The notes: generated from the letters alone by a model not told the origin. Numbered from the stretch's first letter, positions 33,420 through 46,183 are shown. The stretch is 64,000 nt of DNA from Madurella fahalii (GCA_029876055.1 CM056876.1:3534001-3598000), one strand, 5' to 3'. Numbers and translations are program-made.

Positions 33420-36400
33420 TTTTTATATATTTTTTGAAATTACGATACCAACTTCGGTATATTCGCTATATCTTCCTCCGATACCCATTAATTATACTCC
33501 GAAGGCCAACCTATCTACTTAACTAAAAAGAAGGTTTTATCCTAGAATCGTCTCTCATCTCGAATCTCTTCAACTTTCTACTCTCCGTCGTCTTCCAGGT
33601 CTGGCATTGGTATCACGGATATATCGTCCTCTTTTCGACCGTACTATAGTTCCAACATCGATATAGGAAAAACGTTATACAGACGATCGTACTTTTCCAA
33701 GAGTACTAGCCGATAAACCAGGGATCCAATTTAATTTAGGATACAGAATAGGCCGATAAACTTAAGTACTAACTTCTTTAGTAACTTAAACCTCAAATTT
33801 CAGGTTAACAATAAAACCAAACTTCCTCTTCTAAACTCTCTTTTTATATACCTCTTATTGTAATATCGCTTCTAAACTGCAACTGCTTCAGCCTAATATT
33901 ACTCTAGCTATTTTCTTAATTCAGTAAACTTTTTAATTCTTTCTATTATATTAGGTACCCTTCTTTCTTGAATATCGTCCCTAATACAATATAAGATCAG
34001 AGGTTAATAACCTATTAGTACTTTAAAGGGGCTTATCTTAATTATAGAATTAACAGTACTGTTAACAACAAATTCAGCTTCTAGAAGAAGATTCGTCTAG
34101 GTAATAGGGTTTTAGTATACGAAATAACGGAGGTACTAAATAAGTATCTAATTTACTTACTCCGTTTACCCATCGGTTTACGGATAAAAAGCTGTAGATA
34201 ACTATTGATATACCTTTTATAAGTAATATAAATCGCTCTAGAACTGTAATATAAAAACAGAACCTCGATTACTAATATAGCCGTTAATAGAGCTATACTT
34301 AAGTTTAATTTCCTTATAAAGGAGTTCTGCTAGTTCTTAGCTGGTAATAGTAATAGAGATTGGAAAAAACCAGTCTATCTTGGTATACCGGTCGATAACT
34401 ACTAGAATTACGTCTTTCTCTGAGCTATCTAGGCTCTTCACTATAGGAAAACTGTTAATAAAGTCTATAGTAATCTCGCTCTAAGGACGTATTAGGATCG
34501 GCAACAATTCGAGCAATCTATACGGCCTATACCGTCTTGCTTTGCTAACTTAGTAGGTATAGCAGGTTCTATAATAGTCCTTAACATCTTTGGTCATACT
34601 ATACTAGAAGTACTTTCGTTATAGTAATTCGAGAGTCTTCTCAACACTAAAATAGCCTACTAACGAATCGTTATAAAAAAGCTAGAGTAACTTCTACTTA
34701 ATAGTCTACTCTACTAGGACAAATAATCGTCTTTAATACAGCAATTCTTACTTACATCCAAATATCTATTCAAACGAAATACTCTAGTTTTATACTAAAT
34801 TTAGCAGCTTTTCCTTAATTTTCAGAGTTATTAGATCTATAGCTTATAGCTCTAGGATCAATTCTTTTATAGACTAACAGATTTACAGTATAAACTACTT
34901 CTAGTCGAATATACCTCTTCGTATATTAATAAGTAACAATTTACTTTCGTCTAAGCTAATCGGCTTCTTAGTAATCCTAAGGTTCTTATAAGCAGATATT
35001 CAGCAATCCTATAGTAACTTCTAATAGACAACCTATTATTCCGGGTTTCCAACTAGCGAGTTTGCTAAGGTCCTATACACAGGCATCTTCACCTTCTTCT
35101 AGTATATAGTAGGCTCTCTTATCCTCTTCCACAGTTATCTTTCCGATCTAGGTACTAACCGATTCGCCAAGATCTTCTATACAAACTCTTTTACTCCTTT
35201 CTATATAGTAGGTAAATTTATCTCTTTCTATAATCAGTCCTCTAATCCGGTTTACCCGAACAATCTTACTCTCTAATATAGGTATCTACTTAAGTCTAGT
35301 TAGATATTCTTTATCCTTATAATCTAGTCTTCTTAAAGGGCTATTAGCCGGATTTCGCTTTCTAGGCTAATACTTAATAATAAAGTCAAATCCTACTAAG
35401 TATATATACTATCTAACCTACTGGCCGTTCAATCAGTTTTATTTTATAAACCTCTGAAGGTTATTATAATCCGAAAATATAGTAACTTCCTATTAACTCC
35501 CTTCTACATAGTGTTACTAATACTTAAAAGCTTCTATAATAGCTATTATCTCTTTATTAGGAGTTCTATAGTCTATAGCCAGTCTAGAAAACTTCGCTAA
35601 CTAGAACGTAATAGGATATTTTCGGCCCTCTCTCGGGACCTATAATAAAACGGCTCCTATTACGAAGTTAGAGGTATCTATTCCGATAACGATAGGGAGT
35701 TTAGGATTAAAATGATATAAGACCGGTGTATCTCGGAAGGCCTTCTTAAGCTGTACGAATACCGTATACTCTTCGGCCTCTAATTGGAGGGATCCTGGTT
35801 TTCGTCTATTCTATAACCCCTTTAGTAAACGAGTTAATAGTAATATAATATCTAAAAAGTTTTGGATAAACCGATGATAAAAGTTATAAAACCCTAAGAA
35901 AACTTGAATATCTCGATAGAATTGAGGTTTAGACTAATTTTAGACAGTCTAAATTTATACCGGGTCTATATCGATACCTTCTAGAGTAAGAATATAATCT
36001 AAGAATTCCACCTTGTCCTAATAGAATAAATACTTACTAAGCTTATAGTATAACTGTACTTCTCTTAGTTGTTCCAGGATACGTCGGAGATAAATCGTAT
36101 AGGTCTCTTAATTAAGGGAGAAAATTAAGATATCATCTAAATAATACATATAACAATCGTCTAGTAATCTACCTAAGACTATATAGATATAGCTCTAAAA
36201 AGTAGTAGGAGCATTTATTAGGCCAAAAGATATAACAAGATATTCAAATAAACCGTATCGAATACAGAAAGCTGTCTTCTATTCGTCTCCTTCTCAGATA
36301 CAAATCCGGTAGTAGGCATCTTTAATATCCAACTTTATAAAGTACTTTACTCTAGATACTCGGTCTAAGATCTCTGAGATCAACGGTAATAGATACCGAT

Positions 36401-38580
36401 TCTTAACAGTTATATAGTTAAGTCCTCGGTAATCCATATATAAGTATAAGGTACCATCCTTCTTAGGGACGAATAAAATAGGACTTATAGCGGAACTCTA
36501 GGATAAACGAATACAGCCTTTCACTAGGTTCTTACACAGATATTCCTCTAAAATCGAGAGTTCATATCGTAGTAAAGGATAAATCGTTCTAACTAGAGGG
36601 GTAGTATTAAGAAGCAGATCAATAGCATAATCAGTGCTTTTGAAAGAGGGTAAAATGTCTGCATTACTAGGGTTCATAACGTCTGTAAAGTCCGAGATTT
36701 CCGGAGGGATATTATCCAGTTTTCAAAGGGTATTTTCTTCTTCTTCCTCTTCTAGGAAAAGTGCCTCCGGTATATCCGGATGTTATATTAAGGAATAAAC
36801 AAATACTTCTCCTCGATATATCTTAAAGAATTTCTTAGGACTTTCGATTTGGATATACTCCGATTCTGCTATAAACTACTAGGAAAAACCTTTAGGGTAT
36901 AACAAGATTTTTAGGGATATCAAACTTAGTATTCTAAAAAGAATAAGGGAATCGTTCGTAATAAATAGGTAATTAATAGCGGTATATAGAATGCATATTC
37001 TCTTGATAATCCCTTGGCAATCCGTTAATTCTAAAGGAATTTCGTAAACACCAAATGCTTCGGTAATATAATAATCTATATATCGAATACAGGATAATTG
37101 TATCCCGATCTATCGAAACTTATACTTCTTTATAAACTCTAGGCTAACGATATCAATCTCTACTCCCGTATCCAGATCGACTATTATAGGTTTCGGGATA
37201 TAATCTAGTAAGGTTACTAAAGTATATATTCGTTCTTTAACTGGAACCCCTAATTCATTATCCTCACTGATATAATAGAGGTTTATATCCATCGGCTTCT
37301 ACTGTTTCCCTAGCAATACAAGTGGAATCTACCGCTATAGGTACTGGGATACCTAGCAGCTTTACCTACTGATACTCCCTTTTATAGGCAGTTATTAGTA
37401 AAATAGATATTGCTGCCGTAGATAAAACAAGTTAAAGGATTCCTATAGCTATCTATAGAATTCGACTAGTCAAAGTAAAAAGGGGTTGATATAAAGTAAT
37501 TATTATATTTCGTATATAGTATCATTAATTATAGGTTTCGGGGGCGAGTTCTATATAATAATACCCTTTATAGACGAAATAACGTTTTATAGGTTAGGGG
37601 AGAACGAGATAAATAATAAGGACGCTAGGTCGAATACTAGGGGGTCTCCTGAGGTTTTCGGTACTGAAAACTATACTAGATTTAGATAGCCAATTTAACT
37701 ATTTCTTCTCGAGTTTCCAGCTTATTATAAATATATAGGTCGATGTAGTTACTAATTATAGGTAAAAGCTTTGTATAAAAGGCTAAAGTATAAGTCTTTT
37801 CGTCCTATTTAGGAAACTAGGCCTTAAGAGATTCTAAGTATCAATGAAAATCTAAAGGGGACTAAGCTTCTCGTTACTTAGTATTATTGAATTGCTTTAT
37901 AATAGTAGACTCCTAATTAGTAAGATCTCGAATACAATTTAGTATCTAATCTTTAAATGTTTTCTAGTCCTTTTTAGCTTATTATTATATATCTACCGAA
38001 AGGTTATTATAGTAGCTATACTAGCGATTATAAGGACACTCTTCTATCTGGTCTAAAGTAAAAAGAATTCGATTTATACCTATTTTAAATCACTTCGGGT
38101 CTCCTATAAATACTCGCTGTAGGTCTTAGAGCTATTCTAGGTGATATCGATAGGTAGTATTGTCAGGGAGCTGAATCAGATACTTTACTTTAATCGCTTT
38201 TCGGCTCTCTTTAAGATCACTAGATTCTACCGAGGAGGAACGATATCGTCTTCTTTTTAGAGGGGGCTCGTCTGGTGACATACCTAACTTTCGAAGCAAA
38301 TCTTCTTCTTATTCTCGTAAGCTCTTCAACGCTTCTAGCTGTTAAATCCGAAGACGGGTCGACTCCAATAGGTTATCATAGTATAGAGCGGGATATGGGA
38401 TTTGGGAGTCTAAGACGGTATAGGAGGACATATGAGGTCGAATATTTGGTGTCTCTGACTAATGAAGACGAACAGGATTTACGGGCGATTGAGATGTATT
38501 CTCCTGAGAACTCTCCCCTCGCTCCGACACGTTCAAAGTGCTGATCGTGGGTGCCATCTCGGCCAACGGTAGAACAGAAG
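33420..38580 (-). pseudogene. Gypsy-4 gag-pol remnant
   Basis: The reverse complement shows the gag start region near 38270-38580 (same sequence as 21140-21430), a protease box VDLDTGVEIDIVSLEFIKKY near 37110-37190, RT/RNase H and integrase colinear with Gypsy-1, and a chromodomain near 33430-33560. Unlike Gypsy-3 the integrase C-terminal half is present. RIP stops throughout. Confidence 0.87.
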
Positions 38581-38589
38581 GATCAGAAT

Positions 38590-38839
38590 TGTAAAGGAGT
38601 TGTTCTGGGAACACGTTGAGGGAGATAGACTACGATGTCTTGATACCGAAAAGACCTGGACCAGTAGGCGATATCTTGGTGAACAGCCTCCTATTAATTA
38701 CACAGAGACTGATCCTTGCGGATCAGAAGTTTCCCGCGTGAGAGGATTTCCTACGGGGTTCTTATCTACCCTAGTACAGTGACATCATCCACCGTCATTC
38801 GGCCGGTTCTCCCGGTCTTGCCCAGTAGCTCTCATTACA
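38590..38839 (-). repeat. Gypsy-4 5' LTR
   Basis: 250 bp; followed by CTATA target duplication at 38840-38844. Confidence 0.92.
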
Positions 38840-40160
38840 CTATAAAAGGGGGACTATTTTATAGCTCAGAAAAGCTCTCTATAGATTATAAAGATTATCG
38901 CTTCTATAGTAACAAACATTTACGACGACTATAGTCGTAATAGGATTTAATCTAGTTCCCTACAAGCTATATACCTTTATTAAGAACAGGATTATCATTT
39001 TCGTATATATAGATAATATCGTCCTAGCGTTTCCCGAGTACCTGAGAAAAGCAGCTTTTAGTACGATCGCTGGGATCAATATACGATATAAATTAATAGG
39101 AAGAAATCTACTATAGTAGTTCTTAAGGATCGAAGTCTTAAGAGATCGCGAAAAGCACTTGATCTGGCTATCCCAATCCGTATACATTAATAAGATCGCT
39201 AACCTAGTACGATCAGAATAGCCTATAGCGATGCCTTTAAGCTGTAACGAACTCCTCCTATACAATAGGAGTGCTATCTATAATGAGAAGCATTAATATA
39301 TACGTAAAGTCAAATCAATCCTATACATAGCCGTAATCATATACCTAAATATTACCTTTACAATCTCATACCTCGTATACTTTATTACGAATCCCGGACC
39401 ACTCTACTACAAGGCAGTCGATAGAGTTCTACTCTATCTTAAGAGAATAAACTCTCTAGCACTCTAGATAGGAGGTAGTAATAGCCTCCAAGTCGCTAGC
39501 GACACCTCATTCGCAGATAATATACTTAATCGTAAGAGCTCCTAGGCGTATACGATAAAGCTGTTTAATAGAATAATAGGATAGTATATAAATAAATAGG
39601 ATGTAGTAACGACGTCCACTATAGAGGCTGAGCTCCTCGCTCTCTCGTAGGCAGTAAAGGAGTCGCTCTATATAAGCTGCCTATTAAAGGATCTAAGCGT
39701 TTCCCTCGACAACGAGCGTATTACAATAGAATACGATAATATACAGACGATACGACTAGTAAGCATAGAGTACATGGCATTCAAGACGAGCCTGAGACAC
39801 GTTGATATCTACAACTACTGGTTATGACAAGAAGTTCAGCGAAGCGTAATCAATATTAAATACACGAAGAATACTGAGATAATCGCGGACGGCCTTATAA
39901 AGGCACTGAGTAGGGAGAACCACAATCGCTTTATAGCCTAGATAAGCCTCGTAGATATAGAAGATAGACTGGCAGAGTGTAGGGAAGTAGAGGATCAGTA
40001 GCAGGAGCGCCTGGATATAGAGGAAGCAGTAGTAAAGGATTACGATAGAGATATCTTAATGGATTACGATTGATCTGACGGCCTACGATGGATTTGAGTG
40101 ATTTGAGTGTTTCTAGGCGATTTGAGCCAGTTTTGCCCTACGGGCTCAACTAGGGAGGTG

Positions 40161-40422
40161 TATTGGAAATGAGGAATGTCGTCGCAAATAAGCGACCCAC
40201 TTTATATAGCTGGGAGCATCTGCCAACGGGTATCAGATCATATAACGGGTACGCCTAGAGGCCATCTTCCTGAGCTCCCTGTTTTCTAAGCGATATCTGC
40301 AGTATAACAACAGAACAACAGGGCGACTACCCAACCCATTGATGAAGACCTTCAAAGAGGTATGGATCTATGCCCAACAAGCCTGACTAATCAAGTAAGT
40401 GCCACAGACACTAGTTCCAACA
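40161..40422 (+). repeat. Copia-2 3' LTR (262 bp)
   Basis: Begins TATTGGAAATG (from TGTTGG) and ends TTCCAACA; followed by GAATG. Confidence 0.92.
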
Positions 40423-40427
40423 GAATG

Positions 40428-40632
40428 ACGATAGATGATATCATAGTACTAGGGTAGATAAGAACTCCGTAGGAACCCTCTTATATAGGGAACTTCTGAT
40501 CTATAAGGATCAGTCTCTGTATAATTGATAGGAGGCTGTTCACCAAGATATTGCCCGCTAGTCCAGGTCTTTTCGATATCAAGATATCGTGATCCATCTC
40601 CCTCAACGTGTTCCCAGAACAACCCCTTTACA
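40428..40632 (+). repeat. Gypsy-3 3' LTR, right part
   Basis: Continues the LTR interrupted at 27278 and ends CCCCTTTACA. The next base already belongs to another Gypsy integrase. Confidence 0.88.
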
Positions 40633-41828
40633 GAGTCATTGCCGATTCCTATACGACTCTAGAGTAAGGTCACTATAGATTTTATTATAGGTTTTCCCGT
40701 GATCCGTACTCTAGATAGTTCCGAGAAGGACACTATTTTGGTAGTCGTAGACCGGTATATAAAGATAAACCGATTCTTCTCTATTTCTACCACTATTACT
40801 AGCTAAGAGTTAGCCAAGCTATTCTATAAAGAAATCGAGCTTAAGTATGGCGCTATTGATAGTTGCGTTAGCGACTATAGGTCCGTTTTTATATTATAAT
40901 TCTAGAGCGATCTATATTATCTTCAGAAAATATACCGGTACCTTTTGACTGCTTTTTATCTACAAACCGATAGGTAGATAGAATGAGTAAACTAAATACT
41001 TATTTAATACCTTTGTTATTTTGTATACGAGAACCCGGTTATCTAGACGAACCTCCTTCCTAAAGCAGAATTCGTTGTTAATAATACTGTTAATACGACA
41101 ATTAAGATAAGTCCCTTTAAAGCTTTTATAGGCTATTAACCCCCGATTTCTCGTTATATCGAGGGCGATGCTATTAGGAAGAGAGTATTTACTATAATCG
41201 AAAGAGTAGAAAAACTTACTGAATTAAGAAAATAGCTAGAGTAGAATTAATTGGAAGCAGTAGCGACCTAAAAGCGATACGATAACGAAAATTATATAGA
41301 AAAGAAGTTTAAAAGAGGAGGTTTTATTTTACTATCTATCTGGAATTTGAAGTTTAAGATATCTAAGAAGTTAATACCGAAATTCATCAGCCTGTTTTGT
41401 ATTCTAAACCGAGTTAGATTTTTAGCCTACCGTTTAGCTTTGCTAGAGAAATATAATCGTTTATATAATATATTTCCTATATCGTTATTAGAACTCTAAT
41501 ATGGTTGAAAAGAGAACGATTCACTCTGGATACCTCTACTAGAACTAGAGGATAATGAAGAATAGGAAGTCGAAGAGATTCGGGATAAGAGACGTTTTAA
41601 AGGAGAGTAATATTATTTAGTTAAGTAGATAGGGTAGCCCTCAGAATATAATTAGTAGGTAGTAGAGTCGGATATAGGCAATGTATAGAAGCTTATTACC
41701 CGGTTCCGAAAAGAATATAATTCGCAATAGAAGAGAAAATAACAAGAGATCAATTGATCTACAGATAAACTACCCTCCAGGGTATCATTCCCTTAATATC
41801 GAAATACCTATAAAAATGCCCTAAATCC

Positions 41829-42700
41829 TTAGAAAGAACTATTAGGAATATAGATGATATAATCTTCTAACTAACGTATAAGCATATACCAATTCTCCTT
41901 AGGTAAGTCCGCCTATATATACTCCCGAACCTTTATAAAGAACGTATATTTAGCGTTTAACTAAGCTACGAACCCTAAGTTCTCTATCTCTAAGCATACG
42001 GTAATACGTATATTCTAGATATATACCTCTTTAGCGAACTACCGATTTATCAGTAAAAACTCGGGAATAAGAATAGGAAGATAAATCTCGGAGCTAGTAG
42101 CTCTCTCGGCCCGAATAGGACGAAGAAGGAACTATAAATTAAATTGGCAATAAGTAGTTACTAAAGATGTATATATAATATAAGTAGGCTGTAGATAATG
42201 ATTAGCCGAGTCAAATACAAAAGCTATCCTTTATAGTACTTATAGAAGAGGGTTTTTTAGTACTAGCTAGGCCAAATTAACGCTGATATACTATTTCTAT
42301 AGTTACAAAGGTACTTAGCAGGCCTTTATTAATAGCTATAATAGCCTAGTGATTCTCCTTTATAAAAGTATAGACATCGTCGCCCTGTATATTAGACTCC
42401 GTATACGCGACTAGTATATTGCCGAACGCGAGTATTAATATAAGATCGACGGAGTCGCCGATTATGCTACCCAGAGCCTATATAATTAGGATGTGAAAAC
42501 AACGTAAAATAGACGTAATTTACTGTAGAACAAATTTCCTTCTTCTTCTAACAGCCTATACAATACGAAGAGGAGGAGTAGCTGAAGTCGTAGATAATGT
42601 CGATCGTAAGCATATTGGCGCGCTCGAATTATTTCTAAGCTATGCTGATACAGTATATACACGGCGCTAACCGTGAAACGGAGGCTAAACTGACGTTCAT
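41829..42700 (-). pseudogene. Antisense gene homologue in the diverged Gypsy-5 family
   Basis: Minus-strand ATG at 42700-42698 starts MNVSLASVSRLAPCIYC. Exon 1 ends KKKEICST before GTAAATTAC, matching the KKELYMP/GTAAGT end in Gypsy-1, and keeps the paired cysteines (YCIGC against HCSHC). Exon 2 has GSIIGDSVDLILIL (against ARIVGDSVDLIILI). Intron 3 again ends ACTGAT...GGTAG. Exon 4 has NLGFVA.LNAKYTFFIKVRE (against DIGFVG.SDAKRRFLKKVKE) and ends SSF-TAA at 41829. Protein-level similarity is kept across a family whose LTRs and pol have diverged, so the gene was under selection as part of the element. Confidence 0.6.
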
Positions 42701-43165
42701 CGTAATGAAGACGGAGGCAACGAGATACAGCTGATTGTTATAATAGAGGAGGCGGAGGCGAAAAGTATATGATAAGTAAGAGCAGAGAAACGACGGCACG
42801 TACGAAACGAGGACCTAAAAAAGAAAAGAGGGAAGAGTTTAGAAAGAATTGAAGATATACGGTGTATTTGTATTTATATAAGGTGGCCTATATACATCTG
42901 CAATTTACAGCCGTATACTAGCTACGCATATATAATATACTAGACTCTTCTATAATAACCTACTAATAAAGGGATTACGACATTTTATTTTAGTATTGAG
43001 GCTGTATATACACTAAACCACGTTGCTACAGCAACGCAACTGCGAAACCTATATGTATATACTACGATTCTAATGCAAATACAGTATTACCTTAATAGCA
43101 CAGAACCTCTTAATAACGCGTCTGTAATGAGCCTGCAGACAAGCCATTTAAAGGGAGAGGATAAT

Positions 43166-43411
43166 TATAACGAGAGCTTCTTAACGGAATTAGGATGACC
43201 GGGCGAATACCCTATAATAATATCATATTACCTAGTAGATAAGAACTCTGTGTGGTAGCTACATACGCGGGGGAACTTCTAATCTATAAGGATCAGTCTC
43301 TGTCAATAGAAGGAGGCTATTCATAAAGACTTCTCCCTATAATCGTTAACTTATCGGTACTAGTATATCGTGTCCCAACTCTCTCAATGTGCCTGTGAAC
43401 AACTCCTTATA
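43166..43411 (+). repeat. Gypsy-5 3' LTR
   Basis: Starts TATAACGAGAG (from TGTAACGAGAG), ends CTCCTTATA. It shares the ATAAGAACTC and GATCAGTCTCTGT blocks with the other Gypsy LTRs. Confidence 0.75.
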
Positions 43412-45649
43412 TATAGATCTCTTCGACTTTAAAGAAGGCTATAACGGCTACCGATATCTATTATTGATAGTCAATAGATAGTCTAGGTTAGCCTGGGACT
43501 ACTACCTTTAAGATAGGGAGGCCGAATCTATTATCTCAGCACTCGATTATTTCTTCGGTACTCTAGAGCAATAATACTAACTACAGCCTAAGGTAGTAGA
43601 ATGTGACAATAATTCTATTAGCTAGTTATTAAGGCCGTCTTCATACGACACTTTATCAAGATCGAGTCTTCGGCACCTAATATACCAGCATAAAATGGGG
43701 GCGCCGAACGCTCAGAGGGTATGATCATAGAAAAGATCAGAGCAATGCGAGCCGGTACCAAATTTCCTGTAATACTTTGGTTAGAGATTGCTAGAGCTAC
43801 AGTCTACCTATACAACTAGACCCCTAAATATGGGTATAACTGGAAGACCCTATATGATCGATTCTATACCTACCTTGTCTACAGAGATAGTATAGTAGTA
43901 GAAATCAAGACGTTAGACCAAGCTCCCCTTTTAGTTTACGGCTATAAAACCTTTACCTTAATAACAAGTGCCTAAAAAGGGGTATTTAACAAACCTAAAA
44001 GTCTTCGATAATAGAACTTAAAGCTAGAACCAAGAGCCTGGATCGGCTACCTTATTAGATATAACTCTTCAAATATCTATAGGATCTAGAACCCAGTAAC
44101 CAATAGGGTAATTAGTATAAGAGATATAATATTCAACGAAGAGGAGATCTTTAATAGAGACATCTAAGCCCTAAAGGACAACTGCCTATATCTCTAACTC
44201 AACGAACTAAACTACCTTCTTACAACTATACAACTACCTGAACCAGAGATACCAAGATCTACAGTACTAGAAGAAGAAGTTATCGAATAGCCGATACTAG
44301 ATACCGACGAGGACCAGGAAAACGAGACGGCTGAAGAGGAGGTCGAAGAAGAGGTAGAATTTCCATATACGTCCTCAAGATTTGAGCTATATCCTATACC
44401 TCCTTTGATACCACTAACTGCATTGCTTATAGCTTCGATCTAATAAGCTAATCGGTAAACCGTACTGGATACAACCTTCAAACCCTGGATAGCTGCTTTT
44501 ATAGCAGGACGGTTACAGCAACTGATTGGTATATACGATGGCTAAGCAGTTACAAAAGAAATAGTATAACGACTTACCAGACGACCTTACAGCCTACAGA
44601 CTCTAAGATTTACCTCCATTACCGAGGTAGCACCACCAGCTTAAAGACTATCCATTCAAGGATCAATTTATCTAAGCCGAAAAGGATTACCTATAAGTGA
44701 ATACTGTAATAGATTATTGGACTGAGGTTGACTGGCAAGAGCTGTAGAAAGAAGATAAATACGTTTTGGGTTATATGTAGGTATATACCTATAAGTCTAA
44801 CCAAGATGAAACCTTTAAGAAATGCAAAGCAAGGCTAGTTGTTAGAGGTAACTAACAAAGACTATCGGCATAGAAGACCTACGTAGCTACTCTCGCTGCT
44901 AGATCATTTCACATCGTTATAACTATTACGGCTAGATTCAACCTCGAATTAAAATAGTTCGACGTAGTTAACGCCTTTGTCAACGCTATATTAGAGGATA
45001 CTATCTATATATAGATACCTCTTGGCTATAAAGGTCTCAGTAAGGTCTTACGGCTGAAGAAAGCCCTATACGGCCTCCGTAAATCAGCACTGCTTTAGTA
45101 AAAAGAACTTAAGATAACTCTCTCAACCCTAGGGTTCCAGGCCATCCCATACAAGCTCTATATCCTAATCAAAGACGGAATCCTGATTTTTTTCCACGTC
45201 GACGATATTATCTTGGGCTATAAGAAAGAAAAGACAGTTGTCGTCCAGACACTGATCAACCTGCTGCAACAAAAGTACCAACTTACAAGTAGCAATAACT
45301 TACGGTAGTTCCTGAGTATTGAAGTTAAAAGGAACCGATCTAAAAAATTGATCTGGCTATCGCAAACAGCTTACCTTGACAAGATTGTCAACCTAGTTAC
45401 GACGAATCCAACGGCTAAGATCCTAATGGTTATAGCCGAATTATTGCTGTACGATGGTAAAGCAAAGCATTTGTCAATTACCAGTTATTAGCGGAAGACT
45501 GGATCTATCCTATACGCCGCTGTAATCACAAAGCCCGATATAGCTTTTGTAGTGTCACGGCTAGTCAGATCTAATACCAACCCTGGGTCTGAGGACTACA
45601 AGGCTGTGGACCAAGTCCTCCACTACCTACATATTGGGGATAATACAGC

Positions 45650-46183
45650 ACCTCAGTCAAGGGTACAGTACCCGGGACAGGGCTGCAACGTCTAGAACAG
45701 AGCTTCAGCATCTAGAACAGAACTCCGGCACCCGGAATAAGGCCACAACGCCCAGAACAGGGCTCTGGCACTTGGGACAGGGCGTTGGCACCCGGAACAG
45801 GGCACTGGCACCCGGAACAAGGCACTGGCACCCGGAACAGGGTCCAGCATCTCCAAACGCACTATTATCTCATCTGTGGAGCGAAGGAATCTCGTATTCA
45901 AATTCCGCCACCATAATCTTACGTGAGGAGCAAAGGAATCTCGTATTCAAGGAGATCTTCAAAATTAGCCCCACAGTAAGCAGGTGATCTACAATAAGCC
46001 CCTCTTTCCAATTATCCTGAAGGCTGAAATGGCCGACAAGATCAAATCTATAATAACTACGGCTTTCCCTCACTTAGATAGAATTAACAATTAAGCACTT
46101 TGAAGTCTTTTCTTCACCTTCCTTCTTTTCCATCATCCACTGTGTGCCTTATATAATCAACACTATATCATACGTGCAAATTG
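45650..46183. other. Insertion within Copia-3, carrying a minisatellite
   Basis: Copia RT/RNase H coding breaks after HYLHIGDNTA (about 45650) and resumes at LQLEGGNDY (about 46184). The insert of roughly 530 bp has no ORF that I can place. It contains the 21-bp minisatellite and a 23-bp direct repeat (GAGCGAAGGAATCTCGTATT..., near 45880 and 45929). Its ends show no clear target duplication. Confidence 0.65.
45668..45845. repeat. 21-bp minisatellite, unit like GGCACCCGGAACAGGGCACT
   Basis: About eight units. The last four are nearly identical and the early ones are diverged (CATCTAGAACAG forms). The period is a multiple of three but no gene uses it. Confidence 0.88.

Larger units (their letters stand above)
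31499..38839 (-). mobile_element. Gypsy-4: complete Ty3/Gypsy chromovirus (7.3 kb) nested in Copia-2
   Basis: Oriented leftwards. 5' LTR at 38590-38839 and 3' LTR at 31499-31748, 250 bp each. Perfect 5-bp target duplication CTATA (31494-31498 and 38840-38844). Gag about 37450-38580, protease near 37110-37220 (IVDLDTGVEIDIV), RT and RNase H about 35400-36650, integrase about 33950-34800, chromodomain about 33420-33560, antisense gene 32397-33298. I count about two dozen differences between the LTRs, all transitions. Confidence 0.94.
27670..40085 (+). pseudogene. Copia-2 gag-pol remnant, interrupted by Gypsy-4 in RT
   Basis: A gag-like region starts near 27675. Integrase lies at about 29740-30250 (DFYDFKPDQ, then LIYIIDRYSEYI, and a NDE-like element near 29930). 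RT begins near 31230 and breaks at 31498 within the segment 'AFINVDLDEVVFIYIAPRYY'. It resumes at 38845-39260 (FIKNRIIIFVYIDNIVLAFP; the usual YVDD is YIDN) and RNase H is at about 39400-40010. Stops are abundant. Domain order and the Copia-type RT/RNase H sequence support the assignment. Confidence 0.85.
27279..40422 (+). mobile_element. Copia-2: complete Ty1/Copia element nested in the Gypsy-3 LTR, itself split by Gypsy-4
   Basis: LTRs at 27279-27540 and 40161-40422 (262 bp each, TGTTGGAAATG...TTCCAACA). Target duplication AAATG (27274-27278) / GAATG (40423-40427), one base changed by RIP. After removing Gypsy-4 and its duplication the element is about 5.8 kb. Order: gag, protease, integrase, RT, RNase H, typical of Copia. 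Differences between its LTRs are, by eye, transitions only. Confidence 0.93.
20888..40632 (+). mobile_element. Gypsy-3: Ty3/Gypsy chromovirus with a nested Copia in its 3' LTR
   Basis: 5' LTR 20888-21137; gag about 21140-22250; protease (IVDLDIG box, about 22545); RT and RNase H about 23170-24250; integrase about 25010-25480; chromodomain about 25490-25650; antisense gene 25735-26633. The 3' LTR is split into 27235-27278 and 40428-40632 by Copia-2. Its own sequence is about 6.6 kb because of an internal deletion in integrase near 25485. Frames are destroyed by RIP. The flanks TCTAT (left) and GAGTC (right) are not a target duplication. Confidence 0.9.
40633..43411 (+). mobile_element. Gypsy-5: 3' half of a diverged Gypsy family
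   Basis: Begins inside integrase (TIDFIIGFPVIRTLDSSEK, VVVDRYIKINRFF), then a chromodomain near 41600-41740 and a 3' segment with a diverged copy of the antisense gene. It ends in an LTR of about 246 bp at 43166-43411 that shares only blocks with the main family. The 5' half is missing at the junction with Gypsy-3. RIP stops are frequent. Confidence 0.82.

Noticed and set aside
45668..45845. CRISPR-like or coding repeat array
   Set aside because: Units abut without spacers, and the 117-codon ORF across it has no other support; it is a plain minisatellite.
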